A stretch of 64,000 nucleotides of DNA from Dryomyza anilis (GCA_951804985.1 OX638135.1:40152617-40216616); one strand, 5' to 3'. Shown: positions 12,691 through 24,519, counted from the stretch's first letter. The notes: a model not told the origin generated them from the sequence alone. Numbers and translations are program-made.

Positions 12691-13318
12691 TTTCGTGAAG
12701 ACCTTTATTATTTATTGGGTATTTTCTTCAAAATACTACATTTACCACAAATGCCCTCAAATTATCACAAAATACCTCAGTACCAAAAAATAGTACTTAA
12801 TAAAATAGTACTTAAATAAAAAAAATATTCCAACAAATTTACAGTCGAATTAATTCATGAAAGCGAATTTCGGAATAACTATTGAAAATAACATGTTCAT
12901 CAAATTATTCTCTTGAAGCAGCTGGTTTTTATTACGATTTTCCAATAAAATTTGCGCATTCTAATTTATTATTTTTGGTCAGAATAAGAAACAGTAGACC
13001 AACTTTTACTACACACAAAAATATCGTTTCCTGTAAACACTTTCTTAAACAAACACTACACAGAGAAAAATATCAATGACATACATGTTTAAATCAATCA
13101 TGTTTGGCGCCAAAGTTGTTTATTGTATTATTAATTACGTACATATTTTAAATATTCAATAATGAATTTAGAAAAAATCAATTATGTGCATGACAAAAAT
13201 TACGTAAATTTGAATTTAACAGTTATAAATGCATGAAATAGTGGCAAATTACCCGATGAAAATTTTCAATTTTTGGGCGATTTGACTTGTTGTTGTTTTC
13301 AATTCTTAATCACACAAT
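12691..13318. other. AT-rich spacer
   Basis: No gene. There is a small direct repeat of AATAGTACTTAA near 12788-12818. The CACAGAGAAAAATATCAATGAC at about 13059 could be a mariner-like terminal sequence, but I find no partner. Confidence 0.3.
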
Positions 13319-13735
13319 CGCTTTGACACCGAAGAATCGGCTACCAAGTCGCGCTCCGAGCTAGCCTATGGCAGTCATAGAACGGCTACGACATTCGCAA
13401 CGAAGTTGCGCCACAACATGTTCAGCGATGTCGTCATTATAGACGCGGTCCGGAACAAATCTCACGCAACTGGAAGAGGGGAACGACCTACTTAAAGCGC
13501 CGTGTCCATCGGATTTTCGAGCTCTCAACAAGCTGATTAAATCGCGCGGAAATAAGATCAGAATCATCAGTTGGAGGGCAGAGCGGCAACAGATGCTACA
13601 GAAACTCAGATAGAACCACTGCCACAACAGTTTTCCCAGCCGTTTCGCAAAGGCTAAACCAAGCATACAAACTACGGCAGAGGCGGCCAACAACATCAGC
13701 AGCTTGTGGGTCGGCAGGCGGACATGTATTTAACA
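13319..13735 (+). pseudogene. GC-richer coding-like relic, protein not recognised
   Basis: This stretch is markedly GC-richer than its surroundings. One plus frame reads a soluble, basic peptide: TQLEEGNDLLKAPCPSDF, then ALNKLIKSRGNKIRIISW, then RAERQQMLQKLR, a stop, and more open sequence to about 13735. Isolated stops occur upstream near 13370 and 13442. It may be a piece of a transposon or gene. I cannot name it. Confidence 0.3.
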
Positions 13736-14624
13736 ACAAAAAAATGCGCTAATCAAGTGATTGTGAAATAAAGTTTTTATGATCATTAGAAAATTATTAA
13801 AAATAAATACACAATAAATAATGATTTAGTTTAAATTTCTGTAAAAATATAAAAATGTCAGAAGGGAAATTTGACAAAAAGACAATTTTTGACGTCAACC
13901 TTTTTGCATACTTTTTGTTGACTTTAACCGGCGGCCTTTCAGTTGCTAAAAAGAATAACTCATTTGTATTACAAAAAGACATCTTTGTCGTAACATATCG
14001 GACAAATTTCGGACATCCATAATATTTAAAAGTAAACTTAAATATATCTTTCAGACATAATTTCTCTAGTTGGAAAGCTTATCAATGTTTATAAGTGCAA
14101 GTCTTGCACGACACGGATAAGTTCAATTGTTCAAGTGATGCATCTTTTGTGACAAGTTGTACGATTTTTGGGGCAAACACTTTCAATGTAGCATTTTTCC
14201 GAGATGCTATTAGTATTTACGGTAAACACTTTCAAAATAGATTGCATTCTGGGAAACACTTAGTGTTTGCCCCAAAGAAATATCATGTATTTATTACTTA
14301 TCTAAACACTTTCATTATTTACTGGTAACAAATGAGTGTTTGGAAGTAATAATTGAAGAGACTTATTTTCTTTTTTTTCTTGGTGTTGAGGTCGTCGCCT
14401 CCCTCAACTTGCACATTTCTGAAATTATTTAAATTAAACATTTTCTACGAAACCTTTGCTTGCGATTATTTAATAATTTCTTTTTAACGATCTCCGTTTA
14501 AAATATTTTGCATTATTTCTGTGTCCCCAATGCGGAGTTTTCGCGTACACTTGTTTTTTTATTCTCTTCTCATATTCACCAGCATCCTACAGGCGACTTG
14601 GTCATTACATTCAAAAGTCAATTA
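13736..14624. other. AT-rich spacer with a 15-bp inverted repeat
   Basis: No convincing gene. TTTGGGGCAAACACT at about 14167-14181 is mirrored exactly by AGTGTTTGCCCCAAA at about 14262-14276. ACACTTTCA recurs nearby four times. The function is unknown, possibly the core of a small fold-back element. Confidence 0.4.
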
Positions 14625-15450
14625 AAAACGAGTTGGGAAAGTTAGATCACATGGGTAAGTTCGGTCACATGGGGCGGATTATTATAGTCGGTCGGGCCCG
14701 ACTATGGAATACCCTACACCTTTGGTGGAGATATTAATGTGGGATATTTAAGTGCATACCTTAATTTTAAAGTTTTTAATTATGCTGAACCTCCCCACCC
14801 TCAGAATATTATTCATAAATCAGAAATTTACGTCTTATATCCCCATAAATTAAAAAATTTATATAAAAGTATAAACAACTAAAAAAAAAATTAAAAATAT
14901 AATTGGGCGGACCACGTCTATATTTAAAATTTTGAAAGGCTAATATTTCATAGATTTGATTTTAATAATTTACGGATCAAATTTCCACTATAAAAACCCG
15001 AGAAATAATGAAAAAAAAAAGTGGGCGGATCACGCCCATTTTTGGACCACATATTTATAGGTGAATTATAACAATATCTTTTAAATTTTATAACTATACC
15101 TTGAATACGTTTCGAGTTATTAGTTCCGAAAGAGTTATATAAAATTGACTTGTATGGGAGGTGGGCGTGTCCGTTGACCGATTTGGCTCATTTTCAAACT
15201 CAGTTCCTTTTGGCTAAAATATATTGAGACGAAATTTCATCGCATTCTGATCAGTATTTCTCAAGTTATTCTGTATTCGGACAGCAAGACAGCAAGACGG
15301 ACAGACAGACGGACATAGCTAAACGGACTCGGGTAGTGATGCTGATCAAGAATATATATACTTTTCCATACCGGACACGCCTCCTAAGGGGCGTTACAAT
15401 ATATGCACAAAGTTAATATACCCTGTACCTCATAGGTGTAGGGTATAAAA
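14625..15450 (-). mobile_element. Helentron-type (DINE-1/mini-me-like) element
   Basis: A near-complete copy. The left end, GAGTTGGGAAAGTTAGATCAC, is followed by a GC-rich stem-loop (AGTCGGTCGGGCCCGACT) and TACCCTACACC. The right end has the GACGGACAGACAGACGGACA tract, GATCAAGAATATATATAC and GTGTAGGGTATAAA. Both subterminal repeats (CCCTACAC, GTGTAGGG) are present. It is diverged from the 30-kb and 46-kb copies in the middle, so it is another subfamily. Confidence 0.8.
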
Positions 15451-15486
15451 ACATGGTTCTTCGAGCTACGGTTGAGCTGGCAACCC

Positions 15487-15755
15487 TATAAAATGAATAA
15501 CGAGTGAGAGGAGATCAGAGCGAAAGAAGCAACAGTCAAAGACGATTGAAAGGAGACAGTTGGAAGAAGACTTCTTAGCGACTAGTCCCATCGCGCGCTG
15601 AAGTAAAGTTAAAAGTGCAAAATTAATTACTTAAAACTTAAAAAAATAAATAATGTGAAAAGTGGAAAAAAACAATATTAATATATAGAACACGAAAACT
15701 GAAGTGTCGAATAACGATCTACAGCAGCAGCTATGTGTCCAGCCCAACGAAGACC
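15487..15755 (+). promoter_or_regulatory. Promoter, 5'UTR and first-exon-like segment
   Basis: TATAAAA at 15487-15493 is followed 30 bases later by an initiator-like TCAGAG (15515). A purine-rich leader of fly 5'UTR type follows, then an ATG at 15733. That ATG opens a seven-codon frame (MCPAQRR) ending in CC|GTAAGT, a good splice donor at 15756. The GC content (15452-15620) exceeds that of the flanks. This could be a host promoter with its first exon, or the leader of a transposon. The supposed intron holds another Helentron copy and a LINE. No downstream exon was identified. Confidence 0.35.
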
Positions 15756-15763
15756 GTAAGTTT

Positions 15764-16162
15764 TCCTTTATATACCTACCTTTTAAAGTTATTTGTTATG
15801 TTGAACATTCTTACACTCATAATATTATTTATGTATCAGAAATTTTCGACGTATATCCCAATAATTTAAAAAATTGATATGAAAGTAAAAAAAAAAATAA
15901 TCAAAAAATTTTAAAAATAAATGTGGGCGCATCACGCATACTTTTAAAACATATGTGGAGATTTAAGGCTTATATTTCATAAATCTGTTTTCAATAATTT
16001 GTGAATAAAATATACACTATGAAAAAGCAAATATTTCTAGGTGAATTCTAACAATATATTTTAAATTTTATAAGTATATCTTGAATACTTTTCGAGTTAT
16101 TGCTTCCTAAAGTGTTATATATAAGTGACTTGTATGGGAGGTGGGCGTGTCCGTTGACCGAT
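15764..16162 (-). mobile_element. Helentron-type element fragment, cut by a LINE
   Basis: Matches the middle of the 14625-15450 copy, from the TTTTAAAGTTATTTGTTATG region to GGTGGGCGTGTCCGTTGACCG. It ends exactly where the poly-T of the reversed LINE starts. The expected continuation (TGGCTCATTTTCAAACTC) is not found on the far side of the LINE, so flanking sequence was lost. Confidence 0.7.
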
Positions 16163-16178
16163 TTTTTTTTTATACAAA

Positions 16179-16643
16179 TTAACCAGCGCTCAGGGGATGC
16201 CCCCTATACATGCAATGCACAGTGTTGATCGTAAGAAGGGATGATAGGTTAAAGGGAGGGGGAAAGATGGAGTAGTGTCGGTGAATGTTTGTTTTGAACT
16301 TGCCAATATCGAAAATGTCGGGAAAAACGGACGCAGGGAGATTGTTCCACAAACGTGTCGTGCGACTGAAAAATGAATTCTCTCTATAATGCGTGGTTCT
16401 GTTGAGAGCCGAGTGGACTACGAAGGGGTGGGCTTGGTTTGATGCCCGAGTAGAACGAGAAAACACACGACCTGGTGGAATCAGGCCATGTATTTCCCTC
16501 GAACACTTACCGTTGTAATACCTATAAAACAGGCTTACACACCCAACGGTCCTTCGGTGCTGAAGAGAACCAATAGACGATGAAATATTTTCATCCCCTA
16601 TTAAATATATCGCACGTTGTTGTATTCGGTCCAGGAACTCCAA
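16179..16643 (-). pseudogene. LINE C-terminal tail
   Basis: A 154-residue open stretch: FLDRIQQRAIYLIGDE, HRRTVGCVSLFYRYYNG, then RTTRLWNNLPASVF and KFKTNIHRHYS, ending next to the 3' end of the element. The same peptide occurs in copies B, C and (last part only) D. Conservation across copies fits an ORF2 C-terminus. The first Met is internal to the original protein. Confidence 0.75.
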
Positions 16644-16856
16644 GGAGGATTTTGAAGCCCCTGCCCAAATGTGCGAATTGATACCATTTTAGACCGTGTA
16701 GGTAGTGTAGTCGAAAATGAATATCCGGCATTGCAGAAGAAACAAAATCGACGAGAATTATTTGCAAATAATTCTGCCAAGAGATTAGCTTTATCAACCG
16801 GGTCAGTGAAGGTCTGGCCATTCATAATAAGAGTTGGAGTAGACGATGTCGATTCT

Positions 16857-17504
16857 TCACCCTTTTACATCATATTTTTCATGATGTGAAGTCAGAAAAA
16901 GGTCTATGACTTTTTGGATCTGCCCACCGACGCGTGGGAGGTACGTCGGTTCCTTCACCAATTGAGTGAGTTGATTGCACTCTGCAAACAGCTCAATATA
17001 ACAACCCTCCTGTGTTGATAGACCCGAGTGGCTCAACCAAGTGGCGTTGTTCACGTTAAGATCGCCGGCGACAACAATTTCACTGCCTGGGAACTGCTCC
17101 AATATATTTGAGATCAAATCAGATAAGGCATCCAACTTATTACATGTAGATACCTTATCTAAATTCGGGCTCCTATAAATAAAGCACAAGTGCATGATAT
17201 GTGAACAAATTTTAAATTTAACCCAAATAGTGTTAAATTCACTATCTGTCACACTATGTTGTTGCTGCAACTGGTAAATAACGTCACTGCGAATATATAA
17301 GGCGAGATCCCTATGGGCAGAAAACAATGGCAGTAGGTGATACCCAGGTATGTGAAAATCCAGTGGATCTGTACCCTCACTAACCTGGGTCTCACCTAGT
17401 GCCATAAATTGTGGCCTATTGACGGACACATACGCATATACAGAAAAGAAATTCGTCGTCAGCCCACGAATGTTGCAAAAATCTATGCGAAAGTTTTGCG
17501 ACAT
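16857..17504 (-). pseudogene. LINE apurinic-type endonuclease domain
   Basis: A 215-residue frame starting MSQNFRIDFCNIRGL. It shows the usual order for this nuclease: N-terminal Asn (FCNIRG), Glu in ALGETQV, FIYRSPN, then VVAGDLNVNN with the catalytic Asp and Asn, and a C-terminal IDLFLT. The final SDH-like block is replaced by SHHEKYDVKG, where the frame drifts. The enzyme would nick target DNA for target-primed reverse transcription. It is truncated by loss of the RT-linked remainder. Confidence 0.8.
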
Positions 17505-18110
17505 TTTTTCTACTGGGCGAGTTCAAAACAAACAAGCATACTAATAGCGGGAGGCAGTTGAGACGAACAGCGAGAGCGTAAGCTAAACAGTGGTGAGTGT
17601 TAGGCCTTCATCACTGTCTTCGTTACGCACTCTTGCAGTCTCAGCTACGCACGCAGTTAACGTGGAGTAGGATGGGGAAGGGACAGAAAACGAAAAAACA
17701 AATGTGCAATGCAGCAGAGGGCGTAGATAAGCCCGTTGCGTTGGCAATTGCAAATAACGACGGCGGCAGAAGTGCTGGGGGCTGGCAATGCAGCGAAACT
17801 GGTTTTGTGTTGTTGATGTTTTTGTTATGTTTAATTATTATGCGCGCTATTGTTGATTTTGTTGATTATTATTTCTATTGTTTTTATTGCATGTTTTATT
17901 TTATTTAATTCTAATTATTTATTTTAGACGCTGGACGACACTTAGATCTGGACGACACTTAGATCATAACTTTGCACGACACGACAAAGACCAAAGCAGG
18001 CTCGACGGACAATAATATACGAATTTTAATAAGAGGACGACGCGACACGTCCGTCCCCCATCAATGCGCTGATGCTACTCAGCTTTTAGTGTTCCGTAAA
18101 TTATCTGGTT
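17505..18110. other. GC-richer segment upstream of LINE copy A
   Basis: It may hold the LINE 5' region or unrelated DNA. A plus-strand frame (17597-17908) reads MGKGQKTKKQMCNAAEG and then a hydrophobic tail; it resembles nothing I can name and may be chance. At 17939-17976 the 16-mer GGACGACACTTAGATC occurs twice in a row. No firm gene call is possible. Confidence 0.3.
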
Positions 18111-19522
18111 AAAAAAACCTTCATTACAGGATACTTTTAAAGGTATTTTTCTGACTGTTAGTCCTACTTTTCCCAAGACTAGACAATTTTTTTCCACGCC
18201 CACTTGTGTGATTACAATTTTGATTCATATATATACAGGGGAAAATTATGTTTTGAAGCAAACATATATTACACGTTACATACATGAATTTACAAGATTT
18301 TAAAATAAATTCATACCATAAGTCTTGAAATTAACACAAACATAATTTTAGAAAATTTGGAATTAAAAATAAAATTCTGTCAAAGACATTAAATTTACGA
18401 TTGCAAATTTATTACGTTTGCCGAATTTTTTCTCTTTCCTATGTTAAATGAATTCAATTATTATGTATTATTTTCAATACAAATTTAAAAAAAGAATAAA
18501 AAAAATTATATTCGGAAATTTTATGTGTCACACCCCCCCTAAGATTCTTCTTAGGAACGGCCCTGTTTGTACAATTCGACAATTCCCATTGTATCATTTC
18601 TCATAACGATTATTATAAATTCTTATTAAATTGATTGCTACAATTTAAATAAAAATTAATATTTTGTAATATCATACAATTTACAATATTCAAATTTTGT
18701 TTACTGCGAGGTCCCACAACTTGTATAGTTCTAGTTCAATACGATTCAAAATTAAATGCCAATTTTGCTCGTACAATTTGCATCTGGACGAAATATCCGC
18801 TACTATGATAGAATACAATTTGGAGTGCTCAGCTGGAGTCTGATTTTCACCCAATTTGCATTGTACAAATAAAGTACAACTCGATTTTTTTTTTAAGCAG
18901 CATAGTTGTAATTTATTGGGTTGCAAAATTGAGAAACAAATACTCCGTTTTGAAAAGTTCATTAATGCCACATTTTAATGCTACCCTACAATACATCGTG
19001 AAATTTAACGCAATGCGACTTGTAAAATTGTAGTCTCATTTTCATGCAATTTGTAAGATTTGCATTGTACATTTTCATACTACGTTTTTATCAACTTTTA
19101 TAAAATTCCTTGCTACGATTTTCGCGCATTTAATAATTTATCAATATGATCCAACTCGATGATGTAAAACACTTCAAGCACATGAAATTCAGATTTGATG
19201 AAGAATTCGCTTTGATTTAAACGCTTATTTGTGTGGTAAAAAACATAAAAAATACATATATATATATTATTGCTTTTAATGCTACGTGTTAATATAAACA
19301 CAATTTGCCTTGTAAATTTTTAATCTGATTTTTCGCACTATTTGCATTGCACTCATTGTACATTTTTGGAATATTATACATTATTCTTTTCGATTTTAGT
19401 AAAGTTCCGTTTCATTATTTCTAATGTCAATTATACTTCTGTTTTTCTCGGTTTAACACTCTTTAAGCATAATGTTTTTTATGTTTTACTTCGACAACAT
19501 AATTACATTCTCTTCAAGTTTT
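18111..19522. other. AT-rich spacer with degenerate TTTGCATTGTAC motifs
   Basis: No gene. Between about 18690 and 19380, variants of ATTTGCATTGTAC recur at irregular spacing in both dispersed and clustered form, as in an old decayed tandem repeat. CCCCCCC at about 18533 is the only GC-rich spot. Confidence 0.35.
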
Positions 19523-21703
19523 GAGACTTGTTCTGCCGAAGATCAAACCGAGTCATTGCTGGAAATAAAACTTCAAGATTTCAATGATAAATGGATGAAA
19601 CTAAATGCATCCTAAGAAGACGTATGCATAGCTGATGCAATAAATGTAGCAGTAGAGTTTAAAGAGACAGCTAAAACTAAATTTTCCATTTGCACAGATG
19701 CGTATTACCTCTGTAAATCTCAAGTAGTGGATTTGGTACGAATTGTACAAGGAGTTGCAACAAATGTTTCGAATTCTAGTTCAGTTACGCGTTGTTCCTT
19801 CGAAGGGAATGCTAGTTCCTCTAATGTATGTATAAAGGTGCCACCATGTGACACTGAAATATCTCAGGGGGGTATGAGGAGTGGCCGTCCTTCCGGGACA
19901 TGTTTACTGCAATATACGCCGATCATCCAAAACTAACTCATGCACAGAAACCTTACCATCTACGAAATAAAACTAAAGGGTAAGCCGGTAGCATAGTTAA
20001 GAAATACTGACTTTACGATGTCAATTTCAAGCTAGCCTGGGATGCTCTTAAAACCCGGTATGAAAATAATGATATTAGTCGATACACAATTAAGTGGTCG
20101 AAAGAATCACAAGCGTAAAAAGTTCAAAATCGCAACATTTCTCAACAAATCGTTCATCATCGAAGGTACAATCGTTTCATGTGGGTGAACAACAGACTTT
20201 TACGTGTAAGTTGTGCAATCAAAATCACTCTTTGAAATTTTGTTCCAGATTTAAAAAGATGACAGTGCAGGACTGAATTAAATATGTTTATGAAAATAAC
20301 CATTGCAATAGTTTCCTCTGGGGTACTCATTTTAAAGCAGAAAACATTTATTGCCGAAAAGTGGGTTTTGATGCGGAATGGGAGGAAGAGTGGTCGAAAC
20401 ATCAAAAAAGACATGCTTCGTTACGCTTATTGCAAAAAAAAGGAATTTTAAACATGATATTGATATTGAATCGTGCTTCCGACTTTAACTAATTTTCTGC
20501 CGACTTTTTCGGTGAAAACCCAGATTTGTCAGAAATTGCAGACTTGGATCTTGCAGACCCGAATTTTTTTTATATCAGCCCAAGTAGACATTGTCATCGG
20601 AAGTGACGTGATTTCTCATATTTTTTTTTTACATATTAACCAACGCTCAGGGGATGCCCCCTATTCATGCAAAGCACAGTGTTGATCGAAGAAAGGATAA
20701 TAGGTTTATGGGGAGGGAGGGAAGATGGAGTAGTGTCGGTGGATGTTTGTTTTGAACTTGCCAATATCAAAAATTTCGGGAAAAACAGACGCAGGGAGAT
20801 TGTTCCACAAACGTATCGTGCGGCTGAAGAACGTATTATCTCTGTAATGCGTAGTTCTGTTGAGAACCGAATGGACTACGAAGGGGTGTGCTTGGTTCGA
20901 TGCCCGAGTAGAACGAGAGAATACACGACCTGGTGGAATCAGGCCATGTATTTCCTTCGAACACTTACCATTGTAATACCTATAAAACAGGCTTACACAC
21001 CCTACGGTCCTTCGGTGCTCAAGAGAACCAATAGAGGATGAAATAAAATATTTTCGTAAATATTTTAGCACAAAAGATTGTTTTTGGTTGGTACCTTAAT
21101 GGTCGTATGAAGGTGAATGCCTTCTTCAAATTTTCTACCGCTCTCAACGAACAAGTTAGCAAGTTTTGTAAACAGGAAGAAATGCAAGTAGAACGACATA
21201 TTTCCGATGAAGATCGTTATTGCGAGTCAATATTTATGAAGACTACTAAACGCGACTCAGACGATCAATATATTGTGAGGTTGCCGTTTAGAAAAGAATT
21301 TCCTCACTCGTTGGCTTTAGGATTGTCCAAGTATGCGGCTTTAAAACAATATTTGGGAATGGAACACAGCCTTTCCAGGAACTCAACCCTACAAAAAACG
21401 TATATCGATGTCCTTACGGAATATATACACACATGAAAGAATCAAATGCTCATGAAAATATAATTAATGGAAAATATCAGTCTTATTATCTTCCCCACCA
21501 TGCTGTCATCAAACCACAAAGCCGATCAGCAAAGGTTCGCACCGTTTTCAATGCGTCTAGAAAGACTAGTTCCCTTATGTCCCTAAACGACGTTCTTTGC
21601 ACGGGTCCCACGTTACGATCTGATTTAATGATGATAACTAAAAGCAATTATTTCGAAGCTAACAGAAAAAATATATATATATTAGTTAATTTATTGTTTA
21701 TTT
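19523..21703 (+). mobile_element. BEL/Pao LTR retrotransposon relic
   Basis: Gag parts: KLQDFNDKWMKLNAS, IKVPPCDTEI, then in a shifted frame the PSFRDMFTA-like block and LTHAQKPYHLRNKTKG, typical of BEL gag. A Cys-rich segment (CKLCNQNHSLKFC) and the pre-protease region ADLDLADPNFF lead to VDIVIGSDVISH. After a nested LINE the pol continues (IVFGWYLNGR) into the pre-RT block (RLPFRKEFPHSLALG, YYLPHHAVIKPQSRSAKVR, VFNASRKTSSLMSLNDVL). It ends at about 21700, before the RT active site. No LTRs are found. Many stops and frameshifts mark an old copy. Confidence 0.8.
20620..21057 (-). mobile_element. CR1/L2-group LINE, copy B: 5'-truncated 3' end
   Basis: About 430 bases of the same LINE tail as 16179-16643, with poly-A (seen as poly-T at 20621-20630). 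It encodes SIGSLEHRRTVGCVSLFY to the end. It is inserted within the BEL pol frame: BEL reads VIGSDVISH before it and QKIVFGWYL after it. The exact target duplication is unclear because both flanks are T/A-rich (ATATT, AAATATTTT). Confidence 0.85.
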
Positions 21704-22426
21704 AGAATTTTATTACCTTATATGTATTTTTGTGACTTCTTTGAATACTTAATGTAATTGAATTGTTTATTTTATTTGTATTTGTATTATTATTATTTAA
21801 TTTAATCTATGCATATTATTTTGAAATCGTTGACTTACCTTATACACTTTCTCCTCTTCTGCTGCCACTACTGTTTGGTTATGTATAAACTTCCGCACGT
21901 TACCCATAAGCGTAGTATAGTGTATTTAAATAACAATGGAATGAAATCAATTTGGTATTTATGAGAAATTGAATCTCAATTTATGTTTAGGAACTGAAAC
22001 CATACCAACATTCGTAGGAAAATTCGTTTTTTCTATTTTTATATCTTTAACATTCATACATACACAGCCGCTTGCTTGTCTGGCTGTGCTTTGTTGTTCT
22101 ATTCATGAAAACACACACATGCAAACATTGTATATCATTCCGTTTTTTGATACCTAAGAAAAACAAATCTGCAATCCAGAAAAATTGTACTTAGTTACTT
22201 TTTTGATACCTAAGAACTTGATGTCTGAATATCTAGAAAAATTTAGCTTAGTTACTTTCAACAGATAGACAGACTAACAAACAGATGGCGACCTCGCAAA
22301 ACAAAGCATACGAGCGAATATTACATACAGAGCAATATAGATGAAAACAACAACAACACATGCACACGTGTTCTTTTTGCGAAGAATACAGCAACAATTA
22401 ATACATGAATGAACATGTCTATGTAA
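21704..22426. other. AT-rich spacer
   Basis: No gene. About 22140-22260 holds an imperfect direct repeat of roughly 55 bases containing TTTTTTGATACCTAAGAA, starting near 22140 and 22198. Confidence 0.4.
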
Positions 22427-22610
22427 GTTCTGGCTGATTCTTGGGCAAAGGTATTTTATCCAAGCATTGGTTTGTCAGTTCTGGCTGAATCTTGGGCGAG
22501 AACTACTTTACCAATCCTTTATTTGTCAATTTTGGCAGAGTCTTGGGCGAAGATTAATTAACCAAGTATTGGTCTGCCATTGCTGGTTGAGTCTTCAGCC
22601 CGTCGTCAGG
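22427..22610. repeat. 51-bp minisatellite, about 3.5 units
   Basis: Units begin near 22427, 22478, 22529 and 22580 with variants of GTTCTGGCTGAATCTTGGGC. The period is exactly 51 bases, so one plus-strand frame reads 17-residue repeats (VCQFWLNLGRELLYQSF, then ICQFWQSLGRRLINQVL). Units differ by 20-30%. There is no start context or continuation to support a real protein. Confidence 0.75.
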
Positions 22611-22619
22611 CCTGGCATT

Positions 22620-23110
22620 TGCTACATGGGTATGTCGATATCAGAGTTATTCTTTAATTCTTTTTTACTCATAAGAATGGGAATTCAAAATGAATGCAAA
22701 CATGTTTGTCAAAAGAATGGGAATTCTAAATGAATGCATACAGTTTTGTCAAAAGAATGTGAATTCAAACGCTTGAATTAACAATCAGAATGCCTTCAAA
22801 ATGAAAGCATTCATCAAAGAATGCATTCAGAAAATTAAGGGTTATTATTTAAGTCGTAAAACCATTCCGGAATTTTTGTTGTTATTGACATTTTAAAGAA
22901 AATATATCATTGCTGTTGGAAAATTATGAGAGTATTTTTTATAAAAACCTGAGTTTTACATATATGTGAACAATTACAATGAATTGGACAACTTTGTGGC
23001 AAACAATTTCGGGAATTATGGAATTTGGGACTTCGGGAATATATAGTATATCCAAAATATATTGGCATTTATAAAACAATTTAAATACATTTATGTTTTG
23101 TAGTTATTAA
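22620..23110 (-). repeat. Dispersed repeat X, diverged copy
   Basis: Reverse-complement match to 44290-44935. Shared landmarks are GAATGCATTC-type palindromes (22790-22830), GTCGTAAAACC, TTGCTGTTGGAAAATTATGAG and AATTGGACAACTTTGTGGCA. It lacks the left part of X. It is more diverged than the two copies at 44-46 kb. Confidence 0.7.
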
Positions 23111-23739
23111 TCTAAAATTGTGCGTACTAACTTACAATTTTGAAAAATAATGAAAAATTGTAAAATTTAATTACATATCAACTGCTTTGTTTTTTATTTC
23201 TTATTGGCAAATAACACTACACAACAGCCTTTCTGCGCAGCAGTCAAGACTTATTTTATATTATGTAAAATTACTCTCTGATTCAAAAAATAAAATATGG
23301 TTTAAAAATGTTTCTTTGGATAAGTTTTAAAAATGTGGGCCAATAACTTTTGAACCGAGCTTTCAAAAAGTTTCTCACATATATTTGTAAATATCTCGAG
23401 TTCTAAATAACACATATGCTCGATTGTTATATTAAATGAAGGGTAATTAAATGAAAGGTTATTATTCTCAGTTTATTTTTAAATTGGTTTACTAGATTAA
23501 GAGAACTCTATAGGACATCTTGAAAAAAGTATTTTTTTCAACAAAAATTTATATCAAAAATTCATTTACAAATTTGGAAAAAAATCGAGAAAGTAGATGA
23601 TACACAAAATGTAATTTTTCAAAATTAGTTGACACTCTTTCGAAGAAATTGAGTTATCAATGACAAAAATATATGGGTAACATTTGAGTTTAAAAAAGTT
23701 ATGTGAAAGCATTATAATTGAGTGCTTTATAAATAGGCA
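23111..23739. other. AT-rich spacer
   Basis: No gene or clear repeat. Parts after 23290 may be an old extension of the Helentron copy that follows, but I cannot align it securely. Confidence 0.3.
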
Positions 23740-24062
23740 TAAAAATAAAAAATGTGAGCGGATCACGCTTCTTTTTTGAGCACCTATTGATAGATGATTA
23801 TTTATAATTAATTTTAAATTTTATATCTTTATCTTGAATACTCTCCCATATCTCGTATGGGATGTAGTTGAGAATTCGGAATAGCAGTTTTTAAGTTATC
23901 GTGTATAGGCGGACAGACAGACGGTCATGTCTAAATCGACTCGGAAAGTATTGTTGTATCAAGAAAATATATACTTTTTTAAACCGGTCACGCCTACTAA
24001 AAGGCGCTAATATACCCTCACATACATTTTATAACCTGTAACCCATCGGTATAGGGTATAAA
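23740..24062 (-). mobile_element. Helentron-type element fragment
   Basis: Contains GTGAGCGGATCACGC, GGCGGACAGACAGACGGTCA, a diverged core (ATCAAGAAAATATATAC) and the end TATAGGGTATAAA. The stem-loop end is missing. Confidence 0.7.
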
Positions 24063-24519
24063 AATAAAATGGTATTTTTTTAGTTTTCACTCAATTGTAA
24101 TGCTTTCACATGATGTTTTCTGTTCTCAAAATGTATCCGTAGATTTCTTTTATTTTTCTTTAAAAAGGTGCAGGATAATTTTGGAATATTACAAACTGTA
24201 CATCAATTCGCTTTTTCAATTTATCGCAATTAAATGCATTTTTGATTAAAATGTTGGTCGAAAATTTTATATTTTTCGAGTTGTTCTATAGAATTCTCTT
24301 AAACTAGAAAACCAATTTCAAAATGTTGTGAAATATATTTATTGGATATTTCATTACCTTTAATTTGATATAAACCTTGAGCATATGAATTATAGATAAC
24401 GCGAAATATATTCAAATATATGTGACCTCCTTTTTGAAAGCTTGGTAAAAAAGTTATTGTCCAATATCTCGGAAACCTATCCATAGTAAATTTTTGAATT
24501 CATATATTTAAATTCTGCG
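24063..24519. other. AT-rich spacer
   Basis: No gene or repeat that I can support. Confidence 0.3.

Larger units (their letters stand above)
16163..17504 (-). mobile_element. CR1/L2-group LINE, copy A: deletion derivative without RT core
   Basis: Reading the minus strand: an endonuclease frame starts at 17504, a linker (NGQTFTDPVDKANLLAELFANN) is followed by an abrupt jump, then the C-terminal tail and a 3' end (GGGGGCATCCCCTGAGCGCT, then poly-A). Copy C at 24.5 kb contains the roughly 1.1 kb missing here, including the FADD motif. The clade assignment comes from the endonuclease plus the tail with RTTRLWNNLPASVF; Kiri, Crack or L2-like clades are all possible. Confidence 0.8.

Noticed and set aside
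17597..17908. A small membrane protein gene (MGKGQKTKKQ start, hydrophobic tail)
   Set aside because: The hydrophobic tail comes from T-rich sequence, there is no relative known to me, and it lies at the edge of a LINE.
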